DNA from: Halarsenatibacter sp964462585
GTDB lineage: Bacteria; Bacillota; Halanaerobiia; Halanaerobiales; Halarsenatibacteraceae
Assembly (NCBI GenBank): GCA_964462585.1
Contig: CAYXAK010000005.1
Coordinates: 1 to 43,800, forward strand
Direction of reading: 5' to 3'
Length of the DNA stretch: 43,800 nt
A program made the translations under genes and the position numbers. Under the pieces are notes generated by a model, which did not search any database, was not told where the DNA came from, and saw only the letters and a list, made by a program, of their open reading frames with translations. This document shows, piece after piece, positions 1 to 6,285 of the stretch (within the stretch, counting starts at the first letter, position 1; each line of letters starts with the position of its first letter).

Positions 1-37
1 ATAGCCTCTAGATCCATGCAATCCCCCCGGCTTTAAG

Positions 38-1729
38 TTAGAATATTATGCGCATGAGCTCATCCACATCGGTTTTGCCTTCCTTGAGCTTCCTCACACC
101 ATCCTCTTTCAGTGTATTCATACCCTTCTGGCGGGCGGCTTTTTTGAGCTTCTCCTCGCTCACCTGCTGGGTAATCATCTCCTTCATCTTGCTGTCTATC
201 TCGAATAGCTCCTGCAGGGCCAGACGGCCTTTGTAGCCTGTATCGCCGCAGCGCTTGCAGCCCACCGCCTCGTAGACTTCATCCAGTCGGTGGGTTTTGC
301 GGTCTATCTCCAGAAACTCTATCTCCTCTTCGGTCAGCTCCGTCTTCTCTTTACAGTCCGGACAGAGTTTGCGCACCAGCCTCTGGGCCACCACTCCAAT
401 GACCGATGAGGCCACCAGATAAGGGGGCAGACCCATATCGACCAGCCTGGTCACAGAGCTCACGGCATCGTTGGTGTGGAGAGTGCTGAAGACCAGGTGG
501 CCCGTCAGGGCGGCCCTGACGGCTATCTCGGCCGTCTCCTCATCGCGCATCTCACCGACCATGACTATATCGGGGTCCTGGCGCAGTATGGAGCGCAGTG
601 TGCGCGAGAAGGTCAGTCCGGCCTTGGGTTTGGCCTGCACCTGATATACTCCCTCCAGCTGGTATTCGACCGGATCCTCTATGGTCGTCACATTTACCGT
701 GGGGTTGTTGATCTCGTTGATCGAGGCAAACAGTGTGGTACTCTTACCGCTGCCGGTCGGTCCGGTTAAAAGCAGTATGCCGTGGGGCTTGTTGATCAGC
801 TTTCTCAGCTGAACTAAATTATCCTGAGAGAAGCCCAGGTTATCGAGGTCGAGCAGGCTGGTATCGCGGGAGAGTATCCTCACGACCACCTTCTCACCAT
901 TGACCGTGGGCAGAGTCGAAACGCGCATATCTATCTTGCTGTTCTTGACCCTCATCTTGATCTTGCCGTCCTGAGGCACCCTGTGCTCGGTGATATCCAG
1001 ATCGGCTATGATCTTAAAGCGGGAGACTAAAGCCCTGTGCGATGATTTGGGTGCCGTCATCTCCTCGTGCAGCACACCGTCGACACGGTAGCGGATGCGG
1101 GTGTACTCCTCCTCGGGCTCGATGTGTATATCGCTGGCACCCTGCTGGTAGGCCCGGCTGATGATGGTGTTGGCCAGGCGGACTATCGGGGCCTCCTCGA
1201 CCATTTCACGCAGATTATCTTCGGCGTAGTCATCATCCTGCTCGCCGTCCCCTTCAAATTCTTCCAGAACTTTGCTTATATCTATGGTGTCATCGGAATA
1301 GATCCATTCCAGGGCGTTGTTAATCTGCTTGCGCGAGGCGATCATCGGTTTGACATTATATTCTGATACCCTTTCAATATCATCTATGGCGATGAGATCG
1401 GTGGGATCGAACATGGCCACCTTGAGTATCTCATCCTCCACCTCGATGGGCACTGCCAGGTGACGCCTGGCGATATTCTCCGGAATGTGATGGGCCAGAT
1501 CGGGATCGAGATAGTATTCATTCAGGTTGGCATGGGGTATGCCCAGCTGGTATTCCAGGGCCTCGACCAGCTGCTGCTCGTTTATATAGCCCAGCTCCAC
1601 CAGCAGTTCACCTATCCTCTTCTCGGAATCCTCCTGCTGCTTTTCCAGGGCCTCCTCGAACTGCTCTCTATTTATATATTCAAACTCCATCAGGAGCTCG
1701 CCTATTCTCTTGATGCTGCGTTCGGCCAC
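38..1729 (-). CDS. pilB: PilB/GspE-type assembly ATPase with MshEN-like N-terminus
   Basis: Cytoplasmic hexameric ATPase of the GspE/PilB family, which powers type IV pilus or type II secretion pseudopilus assembly. Residues 8-31 and 38-61 are two copies of a 24-residue motif that starts RIGELL and ends in Gln, the pattern of the MshEN c-di-GMP-binding domain. A GspE N-terminal segment follows, then an acidic linker near 158-172. The ATPase core has Walker A GPTGSGKS (323-330), a Walker B-type segment (385-396), a His box HTND (418-421) and a zinc-type tetracysteine set (C456, C459, C491, C494). The start is GTG with AGGAGG 8 bases upstream. Length (563 aa) is normal for the family. Partner pilus genes would lie downstream, past the left edge of the window, so pilus versus secretion use cannot be settled here. 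Confidence 0.93.
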   Translation of the reverse strand: MAERSIKRIGELLMEFEYINREQFEEALEKQQEDSEKRIGELLVELGYINEQQLVEALEYQLGIPHANLNEYYLDPDLAHHIPENIARRHLAVPIEVEDEILKVAMFDPTDLIAIDDIERVSEYNVKPMIASRKQINNALEWIYSDDTIDISKVLEEFEGDGEQDDDYAEDNLREMVEEAPIVRLANTIISRAYQQGASDIHIEPEEEYTRIRYRVDGVLHEEMTAPKSSHRALVSRFKIIADLDITEHRVPQDGKIKMRVKNSKIDMRVSTLPTVNGEKVVVRILSRDTSLLDLDNLGFSQDNLVQLRKLINKPHGILLLTGPTGSGKSTTLFASINEINNPTVNVTTIEDPVEYQLEGVYQVQAKPKAGLTFSRTLRSILRQDPDIVMVGEMRDEETAEIAVRAALTGHLVFSTLHTNDAVSSVTRLVDMGLPPYLVASSVIGVVAQRLVRKLCPDCKEKTELTEEEIEFLEIDRKTHRLDEVYEAVGCKRCGDTGYKGRLALQELFEIDSKMKEMITQQVSEEKLKKAARQKGMNTLKEDGVRKLKEGKTDVDELMRIIF

Positions 1730-1768
1730 TATAATAACCTCCTGCTGAAAACAGTTAGTGTTTTTTAA

Positions 1769-1774
1769 ATTATA
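1769..1774 (-). promoter_or_regulatory. possible -10 element of a pilB-proximal promoter
   Basis: A TATAAT on the minus strand lies about 40 bases before the pilB GTG. The matching -35 is poor (a TTTGCC-like hexamer at 16 bases), so this is a weak call. It would let pilB be transcribed independently of the terminated unit further upstream. Confidence 0.35.
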
Positions 1775-1914
1775 TCATAATAATTCAGAGGGCAAAAGTG
1801 TTTTAAACCATTAAATACCAATTTGCGATGATTTTAGAATGACGCAAACCATTACTGCAGGCTGTAACATATGTATCGAGCATCATCACCTGCTTTTTCA
1901 GAATTTTTTAAATT

Positions 1915-1961
1915 AAAAAAGTCGGAAGGTCATAGGGCAGCATATTCCCCCTTAACCTTCC
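1915..1961 (-). terminator. rho-independent terminator upstream of pilB
   Basis: On the minus strand GGAAGGT pairs with ACCTTCC, an inner AGGG pairs with CCCT, and the hairpin is followed by GAC and six T. It lies about 140 bases after the mnmM stop and about 185 bases before pilB. It can end mnmM transcripts, and it also ends anything started at the promoter at 2046-2074. Confidence 0.8.
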
Positions 1962-2039
1962 CGTAAACTTCTATAAAACCTGACAGCATACAGGATATGA
2001 GAGCTTATTGCGTATAATTCAGCAAAATATTTCATCGTA
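1915..2039 (-). ncRNA. candidate ~125-nt small RNA or terminated leader of pilB
   Basis: An extended -10 promoter (2046-2074) and a strong terminator (1915-1961) bracket about 125 bases that hold no conventional gene, in a 373-base spacer (1730-2102). I do not recognise a known RNA family; in particular the c-di-GMP-I riboswitch core is not visible. The unit also contains a possible leaderless 27-codon frame (2035-1952) without a Shine-Dalgarno site; its stop codon falls directly after the 5' arm of the terminator. It could be an independent small RNA, an attenuated pilB leader or a leader-peptide device. Confidence 0.4.
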
Positions 2040-2045
2040 ATTTAC

Positions 2046-2074
2046 ATTATACCAGCACCATCCATTAACTGCAA
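2046..2074 (-). promoter_or_regulatory. sigma-A promoter with extended -10
   Basis: Minus strand TTGCAG, 17-base spacer, TATAAT, with TG one base before the -10 (TGG-TATAAT). It lies just after the mnmM stop codon and points towards the terminator at 1915-1961 and pilB. The predicted start of transcription is near 2039. Confidence 0.65.
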
Positions 2075-2102
2075 GAATTTATGATGAGTAAAATCTACCA
2101 AT

Positions 2103-2666
2103 CTACCGGCACTCGACCGCTATGACCTCGGGCGGGTTGCTCGGCTGGTTGGGAAAGTGATAGTGGAGCACATTGTGATCATCGGGATCTAAATTTTCGG
2201 CCCAGTCCCTCACGGCCCGGCATTCCTCCAGGCCTCCCTCATGGCCGGGATAGGCCACGACCACCAGCACACCGCCGTCCGGGATTCTCTTTAAGACATC
2301 GCGCAGGGCGGTGAGCGTGGTCTCCTTCTCGGTGATTATGTTCTTATCGCCTCCGGGCAGATAGCCCAGATTGAATACCGCGGCTTTGAACTGGCGGCCG
2401 GGAAAGATCTCCTCCAGCCGGCTGTGATCGCCGCGGGCCAGCTCCACCTGATGGCGCAGGTTTTTGCGGCGGAGGCGCTTTTTGGTGTTTTCGATGGCCT
2501 CCTGCTGGATATCGACGGCACAGACTGTACCCTCACCGCCGACCAGGCCGGCCAGAAAGGCGGTATCATAGCCGTTGCCGCAGGTGGCATCGAGGACAGT
2601 ATCACCCCTATCGACAAAATCCTCCAGTATCAGATGGCTGAAATCCACGGCCTGCATCAAACTCAT
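2103..2666 (-). CDS. mnmM: tRNA mnm5(s2)U34 methyltransferase MnmM (YtqB family)
   Basis: Class I SAM-dependent methyltransferase of the YtqB/MnmM family, which in Bacillus methylates the aminomethyl group of wobble uridine 34 to make mnm5(s2)U. The SAM-binding motif VLDATCGNGYDTAFL is near residues 23-37 and the family segment NLGYLPGGDK near residues 99-108. Length (187 aa) fits the family. The ATG overlaps the stop codon of the upstream YtqA-like gene in an ATGA arrangement, so translation is probably coupled. ytqA-ytqB is a conserved Firmicute pair and fits a shared role in wobble-uridine modification. Here the partner looks catalytically altered (see 2663-3577). Confidence 0.88.
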   Translation of the reverse strand: MSLMQAVDFSHLILEDFVDRGDTVLDATCGNGYDTAFLAGLVGGEGTVCAVDIQQEAIENTKKRLRRKNLRHQVELARGDHSRLEEIFPGRQFKAAVFNLGYLPGGDKNIITEKETTLTALRDVLKRIPDGGVLVVVAYPGHEGGLEECRAVRDWAENLDPDDHNVLHYHFPNQPSNPPEVIAVECR

Positions 2667-3577
2667 ATGGCATCACATCCCGATTGGGGGAATTTTTGCA
2701 GTCCCTCACCCTGCAGATAGCTGAACTTCTGGCCCTGTCTGATACCTTCTGCGGCCAGGTGCTCTCTCAGCCGGCCTTTTTCCTCCTCGCCGCCGGGAAG
2801 ATCCAGGGGCAGGCCCGGATCGAGATAGGCCAGGAAAACCTCCAGCCTCCGCCGGAAGATTTCTTCTTCGGGCGAGGTGTTGGCCTGGAGATTGAGATAA
2901 TCGACCCTCAGGGCCGAGAGGACACGGGCATTCTCCCGCACATCTATCTCCTCATCGGCGGAGAGGTCTAGCCTGAGCACCGCTCCCACATCCAGGCCAC
3001 AGGTGCGGGCGGTCAGCACGGCATCTATAAACTCGGCCAGCCCGTAGCCACAGCCGGCCCGGTCCAGGGCCCGGTAGTTGACGGTGATCAGCTCCAGCTC
3101 CAGGGCCAGATCCATCGAGCTGTCGACTGTTCTGACCATGCCCTGTATCTCGCGCAGATAGTCGTAGCTGAGGCAGTCCGGCCTGCTGGCCAGGGCTATC
3201 CTGACCACACCCTCGACCGACATGGCCTCCCGGATGAAGGTTTTGAGGTGACCGGCCGGAAGACAGGTGGCCGCCGGGCTGGTGAAGAGCGCCGTATAGC
3301 GCATATCGCCGTAATCGCCGTCTCCCCCGGCGCTTTCCCCGGCTCCAGTGAAGCTTTGGGAACCGCGGCGGCCGGAGAGGAGCTGCTCGCGCACCGATAT
3401 AACCCGCCGCTCTTTCCCGGAATTTTCGCCACCCCTGCCGCCGGAATCCGCAGACTCACCCTTCTCATCCTGCAGTGAGGGGCAGGCCAGCCCGATGTCG
3501 ACAGGCAGCCTCCTGACAGCATTACCATATTTTCTTCTTAGATAGTTTCCGTATTCTCTCCATCTCTGACCGGCCAT
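2663..3577 (-). CDS. ytqA: YtqA-like radical-SAM homologue lacking two cluster cysteines
   Basis: The overall pattern matches the YtqA/TIGR01212 radical SAM family (reported as MnmL, which prepares cmnm5U for MnmM). Family-like blocks are visible: W..Y...L+++YG near residues 6-18, PVDIGLACPS (25-34), the SRPDCL block and an ELELIT segment where the family has ELGLQT. The canonical CxxC that completes the [4Fe-4S] site is absent: only C32 remains, and the region that should hold CxxC reads S42-A-D-S45 inside a Gly/Ser-rich stretch. The frame is open for 304 codons, with GGGAG 6 bases before the ATG, and overlaps mnmM by 4 bases. So it is not an obvious pseudogene. It may be a non-radical-SAM scaffold, a decaying enzyme or a diverged paralogue. 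Homology was judged by eye. Confidence 0.7.
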   Translation of the reverse strand: MAGQRWREYGNYLRRKYGNAVRRLPVDIGLACPSLQDEKGESADSGGRGGENSGKERRVISVREQLLSGRRGSQSFTGAGESAGGDGDYGDMRYTALFTSPAATCLPAGHLKTFIREAMSVEGVVRIALASRPDCLSYDYLREIQGMVRTVDSSMDLALELELITVNYRALDRAGCGYGLAEFIDAVLTARTCGLDVGAVLRLDLSADEEIDVRENARVLSALRVDYLNLQANTSPEEEIFRRRLEVFLAYLDPGLPLDLPGGEEEKGRLREHLAAEGIRQGQKFSYLQGEGLQKFPQSGCDAI

Positions 3578-3609
3578 CGTAATCTCCCTTTCTCCAGTCC
3601 GATATGCCT

Positions 3610-3659
3610 GAGCCCGGACTTTTCAGATTCCTCTTCAGATTCCTCTGCAGTCCCGGCTC
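3610..3659 (-). promoter_or_regulatory. hairpin in the ytqA leader with a tandem repeat in its loop
   Basis: Minus strand GAGCCGGGACT pairs with AGTCCGGGCTC (10 of 11 positions) around a loop that carries a perfect 12-base tandem duplication (3622-3645) with two AGAGGA sequences. No T-run follows, so it is not a standard terminator. It lies between the promoter at 3679-3708 and the ytqA start. Confidence 0.45.
3622..3645. repeat. 12-base tandem duplication
   Basis: TTCAGATTCCTC occurs twice in direct succession on the plus strand, in the loop of the hairpin described at 3610-3659. Confidence 0.95.
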
Positions 3660-3678
3660 ACCTTTTCCATCTAACTAA

Positions 3679-3708
3679 ATAGTATCACAGGGCGGTGAAA
3701 TATATCAA
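3679..3708 (-). promoter_or_regulatory. sigma-A promoter for ytqA-mnmM
   Basis: Minus strand TTGATA, 18-base spacer, TACTAT. The -35 overlaps the stop codon of the ECF component gene. It would give ytqA-mnmM its own leader of about 95 bases, including the 3610-3659 hairpin. Confidence 0.5.
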
Positions 3709-4208
3709 TACCTTTCTGGGCCGGCGGCCATCTCTCTTCTCTCCAGCACCTTCACTATCAGCGGTATCAGGGCCAGCTGGATGACTATTCCCGGCAGACC
3801 GGTTACTATACCCCCGCCGATGATGAGCAGCGGATTCTGAAACTCTATCAGGAGGGCAAAGGCCAGGGCGTAGAGCACCCTGCCGGCCAGCATGGCTGTG
3901 ATCAGGCTGATTATTACCCTGAATTTCTTATACATGAGGCCGGTGATGAGGCCGAAGGCGGCCAGCTCGAAGATCATAAAGGCCATGGTCGGCATGGGCG
4001 GCATGCCGGTGATGGCGAAGTTGAGCGGCGGCAGCACAGCACCTATGATGAGGCCGTAGAGGGGACCGACCAGAAATCCGGCCAGCAGCGGTGACAGGTG
4101 CATGGGCAGAAACATATTGCCGCCGATGCCGGTGAGATGAGCAAGATAGGGCAGCACAATTCCCAGCGCTATCAAAAGTCCGGCTCTGGTTAGAAGTCTG
4201 GTTTTCAT
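3705..4208 (-). CDS. ECF transporter S component (substrate unknown)
   Basis: Small hydrophobic protein of 167 aa with five or six predicted membrane segments. It resembles the substrate-binding (S) component of energy-coupling-factor vitamin/cofactor importers: an N-terminal helix, GGNMFLPMHLSPLLAGFLVGP-type loop around residues 29-49, and a Pro/Met-rich loop near 68-74. The A and T components are not in this window; solitary S genes usually share a common EcfAAT module. AGGAGGAG lies 8-10 bases before the ATG. The leader contains a terminator with a competing hairpin (4299-4362), which suggests ligand- or state-dependent attenuation. I cannot assign the substrate. Confidence 0.8.
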   Translation of the reverse strand: MKTRLLTRAGLLIALGIVLPYLAHLTGIGGNMFLPMHLSPLLAGFLVGPLYGLIIGAVLPPLNFAITGMPPMPTMAFMIFELAAFGLITGLMYKKFRVIISLITAMLAGRVLYALAFALLIEFQNPLLIIGGGIVTGLPGIVIQLALIPLIVKVLERREMAAGPERY

Positions 4209-4298
4209 GGTGAAATCTCCTCCTCTGATCTGTATTTAACATTGCGGCTGCGAAAAAGTCTCAGGTTACAGTACATATTCGTAAAGTAATGGCAAAAT

Positions 4299-4362
4299 AA
4301 AAAAGAAGGCCCTTTTCTTGAGGACCTTCGTGGTCTCGGAGGCAGCTTCGTCTGCGCACTCC
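4299..4362 (-). promoter_or_regulatory. attenuator-like leader with terminator before the ECF gene
   Basis: On the minus strand a first hairpin (GGAG/CTCC enclosing GCAG/CTGC, 4338-4362) is followed by a second (GAGACC with GGTCCTC, 4320-4337). A terminator then pairs AAGGTCC (4322-4328) with GGGCCTT (4306-4312) and runs into six T. The second hairpin and the terminator share the GGTCC arm, so they are mutually exclusive. It could be only the terminator of the DUF3842 gene, but the competing fold resembles a riboswitch expression platform. I cannot match a riboswitch class. Confidence 0.55.
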
Positions 4363-4402
4363 TGGCAGGGTGAAATTAGATGAAATTAGTTGAGATTACT
4401 GG

Positions 4403-4430
4403 ATCCTATTAAAAATTATTATGAGCTCAA
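4403..4430 (-). promoter_or_regulatory. weak candidate promoter for the ECF leader
   Basis: Minus strand TTGAGC, 16-base spacer, TAGGAT, at the end of the DUF3842 gene. If used, it would start a leader of about 190 bases that includes the 4299-4362 structure. Confidence 0.3.
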
Positions 4431-4838
4431 GATATGCTCCTCGATGGCGTCGATAAGCTCCTGCAGGAGCTCGTTCAGGGATTCATCCCCCGTGCCGATC
4501 AGCTCAAAATGGGGCTGGTCTATGGCCAGCAGAAACCTCTCGGCTCCGGTTGAGGCGACGGCTTCGGCCACCTCCGGGCTTATCTCGCCCATCATCGAGT
4601 TGGGTATCATTATGCCCACAGGCCCCACCACGATATCGACCCTCTCGCACATGACCTGGATGGCATTGTCGCGGCTGGCGCCCCTGTCGGCACCGGCCTC
4701 CAGCATGGTGGATGTGGCCCGGGCATTCGTGCCCAGGGCTATGATCTCCACCTCATGGCCTGCCAGCCTCTCGCTTAAGCCGGAGGTTATGCGGGCGCCG
4801 AGTCCGCCGCCCATGCCGTCTATAACTGCCAGCTGCAC
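4419..4838 (-). CDS. DUF3842 family protein
   Basis: 139-residue protein of unknown function that matches the DUF3842 pattern: it opens with a strand and glycine loop VIDGMGGGLGARI (residues 5-17), like a dinucleotide- or nucleotide-binding Rossmann start, followed by ALGTNARATSTML and a central GPVGIMIPNSMMGEISP segment (93-109). No membrane segment or signal peptide is visible. The start is GTG, with GGAG 10 bases upstream. It follows hisC by 78 bases and precedes the ECF component gene; it is probably read from the hisC promoter. The function is unknown and I do not propose one. Confidence 0.75.
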   Translation of the reverse strand: MQLAVIDGMGGGLGARITSGLSERLAGHEVEIIALGTNARATSTMLEAGADRGASRDNAIQVMCERVDIVVGPVGIMIPNSMMGEISPEVAEAVASTGAERFLLAIDQPHFELIGTGDESLNELLQELIDAIEEHILSS

Positions 4839-4858
4839 ATCACAACAGCTCCTTTCTC

Positions 4859-4880
4859 ATTGCTCTGCAATTGCTCTGAA
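4859..4880. repeat. 11-base tandem duplication
   Basis: ATTGCTCTGCA is followed directly by ATTGCTCTGAA on the plus strand, with one mismatch, in the hisC-DUF3842 spacer and near the ribosome binding site of the DUF3842 gene. Confidence 0.85.
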
Positions 4881-4916
4881 CCTTCCTGTTCCGGCCTGCT
4901 CTCCTGTTTGCTCTGC

Positions 4917-6044
4917 TCACAGCCGGGACAGATCGCTGAAGGCCTCCAGCACAAAATCGCTCCAATCATCCGGGGGCAGTGTGAACCTTATCCAGCCCTC
5001 CAGGCCGAAGGATTCAGTCGTGCGCACCACCACACCCCGGCTGGCAAAGTGCTCGAAGGCCTCCTCCGGCCTCAGGCCGGTTCTGACCAGAATGAAGTTG
5101 GCCTGGGAGGGGATGTATTCAATACCCATTTTATCAAACTGGTTCTGAAAATAAAGGCGCTGGCGGGAATTCATCTCACGGCAGCGCTCGACGTGGTCCT
5201 GACAGTTAAGCGCCCCCGCCGCGGCCGCCTGGGCCAGGCTGTTGACATTGAAGGGATTTCTGATGCAGTTCATATGCTCCATAACCTGCGGACTGCCCAG
5301 GCCGTAGCCGACGCGCAATCCGGCCAGACCGTATATCTTGGAAAAGGTGCGCAGAAGCAGCAGGTTGGGATATTCATCGAGCAGGCCCTGACCCTGGAAG
5401 TAATCGGGCGCTGTCACATATTCCCGGTAGGCCTGATCTATGACGACCAGCACATCGGAGGGGACATAGTCCAGGAAATCCCTGATCTCCCTGGCCTTAA
5501 CCGCCGTCCCGGTGGGATTGTTGGGATCGCAGATGAAGACGGCCGCCGTCTCCGGCCCCACCGCCTCCTTCATGGCCTTAAGGTCGTGGCGGAAATTTTC
5601 ATCCAGCGGCACCTTCACTTCCTCCAGGTCCTGTACCTGGCAGGTGAGGCTGTACTGGGAAAAAGTGGTGGCGGCCATAACCACCTCATCACCGGGCCGG
5701 GCCACCAGCTGCAGGGCCAGATCTATGATCTGATCGGAACCGTTGCCCGCAACTATGTTCTCGACCTCCAGGTCGTAAAAGTCGGCCAGCTCCTGCCGCA
5801 GAACCCGGCAGTCGCCGTCGGGATAGCGGGCCACATTGAACTTCAAACCCTCAATACACTCCCGGGCCGGCCCGGCACAGCCCAGTGGATTCTCATTGGA
5901 TGAGAGCTTGATCACCCTGTCCAGATCATACTTCTCTTTGATCTCCTCCGTGCCCGATCCGGGCTCATACTTCTTCATGCTCATCACTCTCTCGCTAATC
6001 CTGCTCTCTATTCCATCACATTTAGGCTCTTTTTTCGACTGCAA
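4917..6044 (-). CDS. hisC: histidinol-phosphate aminotransferase-like PLP enzyme
   Basis: Fold-type I PLP aminotransferase of the HisC family, expected to convert imidazole acetol phosphate to L-histidinol phosphate in histidine synthesis. Visible: SSNENPLG (48-55), NNPTG (175-179), D203 for the PLP pyridine nitrogen, and the PLP lysine K236 in RTFSKIYGLAGLRVGYG (232-248). The usual DEAY reads DQAY here. The start is TTG, chosen because AGGGGG lies about 7 bases upstream and the N-terminus then fits the family. It is transcribed from a consensus promoter (6104-6132). No other histidine gene is nearby, so a broad or aromatic aminotransferase role is possible. Confidence 0.85.
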   Translation of the reverse strand: MQSKKEPKCDGIESRISERVMSMKKYEPGSGTEEIKEKYDLDRVIKLSSNENPLGCAGPARECIEGLKFNVARYPDGDCRVLRQELADFYDLEVENIVAGNGSDQIIDLALQLVARPGDEVVMAATTFSQYSLTCQVQDLEEVKVPLDENFRHDLKAMKEAVGPETAAVFICDPNNPTGTAVKAREIRDFLDYVPSDVLVVIDQAYREYVTAPDYFQGQGLLDEYPNLLLLRTFSKIYGLAGLRVGYGLGSPQVMEHMNCIRNPFNVNSLAQAAAAGALNCQDHVERCREMNSRQRLYFQNQFDKMGIEYIPSQANFILVRTGLRPEEAFEHFASRGVVVRTTESFGLEGWIRFTLPPDDWSDFVLEAFSDLSRL

Positions 6045-6103
6045 ATAAATACCCCCTGGCTTAAATCGTCTCTGCGGTGATTTAACTCGCTGAACTGCTA
6101 AAC

Positions 6104-6132
6104 ATTATACCTCCTCACCGCTCATTTGTCAA
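6104..6132 (-). promoter_or_regulatory. consensus sigma-A promoter of hisC
   Basis: Minus strand TTGACA, 17-base spacer, TATAAT: a perfect match to the housekeeping consensus. The leader to the TTG start at 6044 is about 50 bases, with no T-box or other long regulatory structure. Confidence 0.85.
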
Positions 6133-6164
6133 TTGCAGGCGGTCTCAGCATGGCAGTACGGCAG

Positions 6165-6285
6165 CGAGATTTACGAGATCAACGAGATTAAAAATACCGG
6201 GATTCCGGGATTTTATTTGAATTCCAGAATTCCATTTAAATTCTTTAAATCCCCCGGATTGAATCCCCTCCGGATTAAATCCCCC
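6165..6285. repeat. cluster of short tandem repeats between hisC and the DASS gene
   Basis: Three different arrays stand side by side on the plus strand: CGAGAT three times at a 9-base period (6165, 6174, 6183); CCGGGATT twice (6197-6212); and a 16-base unit CCGGATT(G/A)AATCCCC(T/C) twice (6254-6285). The last runs through the stop codon of the DASS permease (6275-6277) into its final codons. No classical terminator for the permease is evident; self-complementary GGATTTAATCC elements could pair. Confidence 0.85.

Noticed and set aside
1915..2039. SRP RNA, 6S RNA or c-di-GMP-I riboswitch in the pilB upstream spacer
   Set aside because: The segment is too short for 6S and lacks the SRP Alu/GGAA-loop features and the c-di-GMP-I core.
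2663..3577. Simple pseudogene call for the YtqA-like gene
   Set aside because: There is no stop or frameshift over 304 codons, the ribosome binding site is good and translation is coupled to mnmM; loss of cysteines alone does not show decay.
4299..4418. Assignment of the ECF leader to a TPP, FMN, cobalamin, THF, preQ1 or c-di-GMP riboswitch
   Set aside because: None of the conserved cores of these classes was recognisable by eye; only the hairpin competition is supported.
4860..5903. Plus-strand frame of about 347 codons opposite hisC
   Set aside because: Antisense to hisC with no convincing ribosome binding site or domain.
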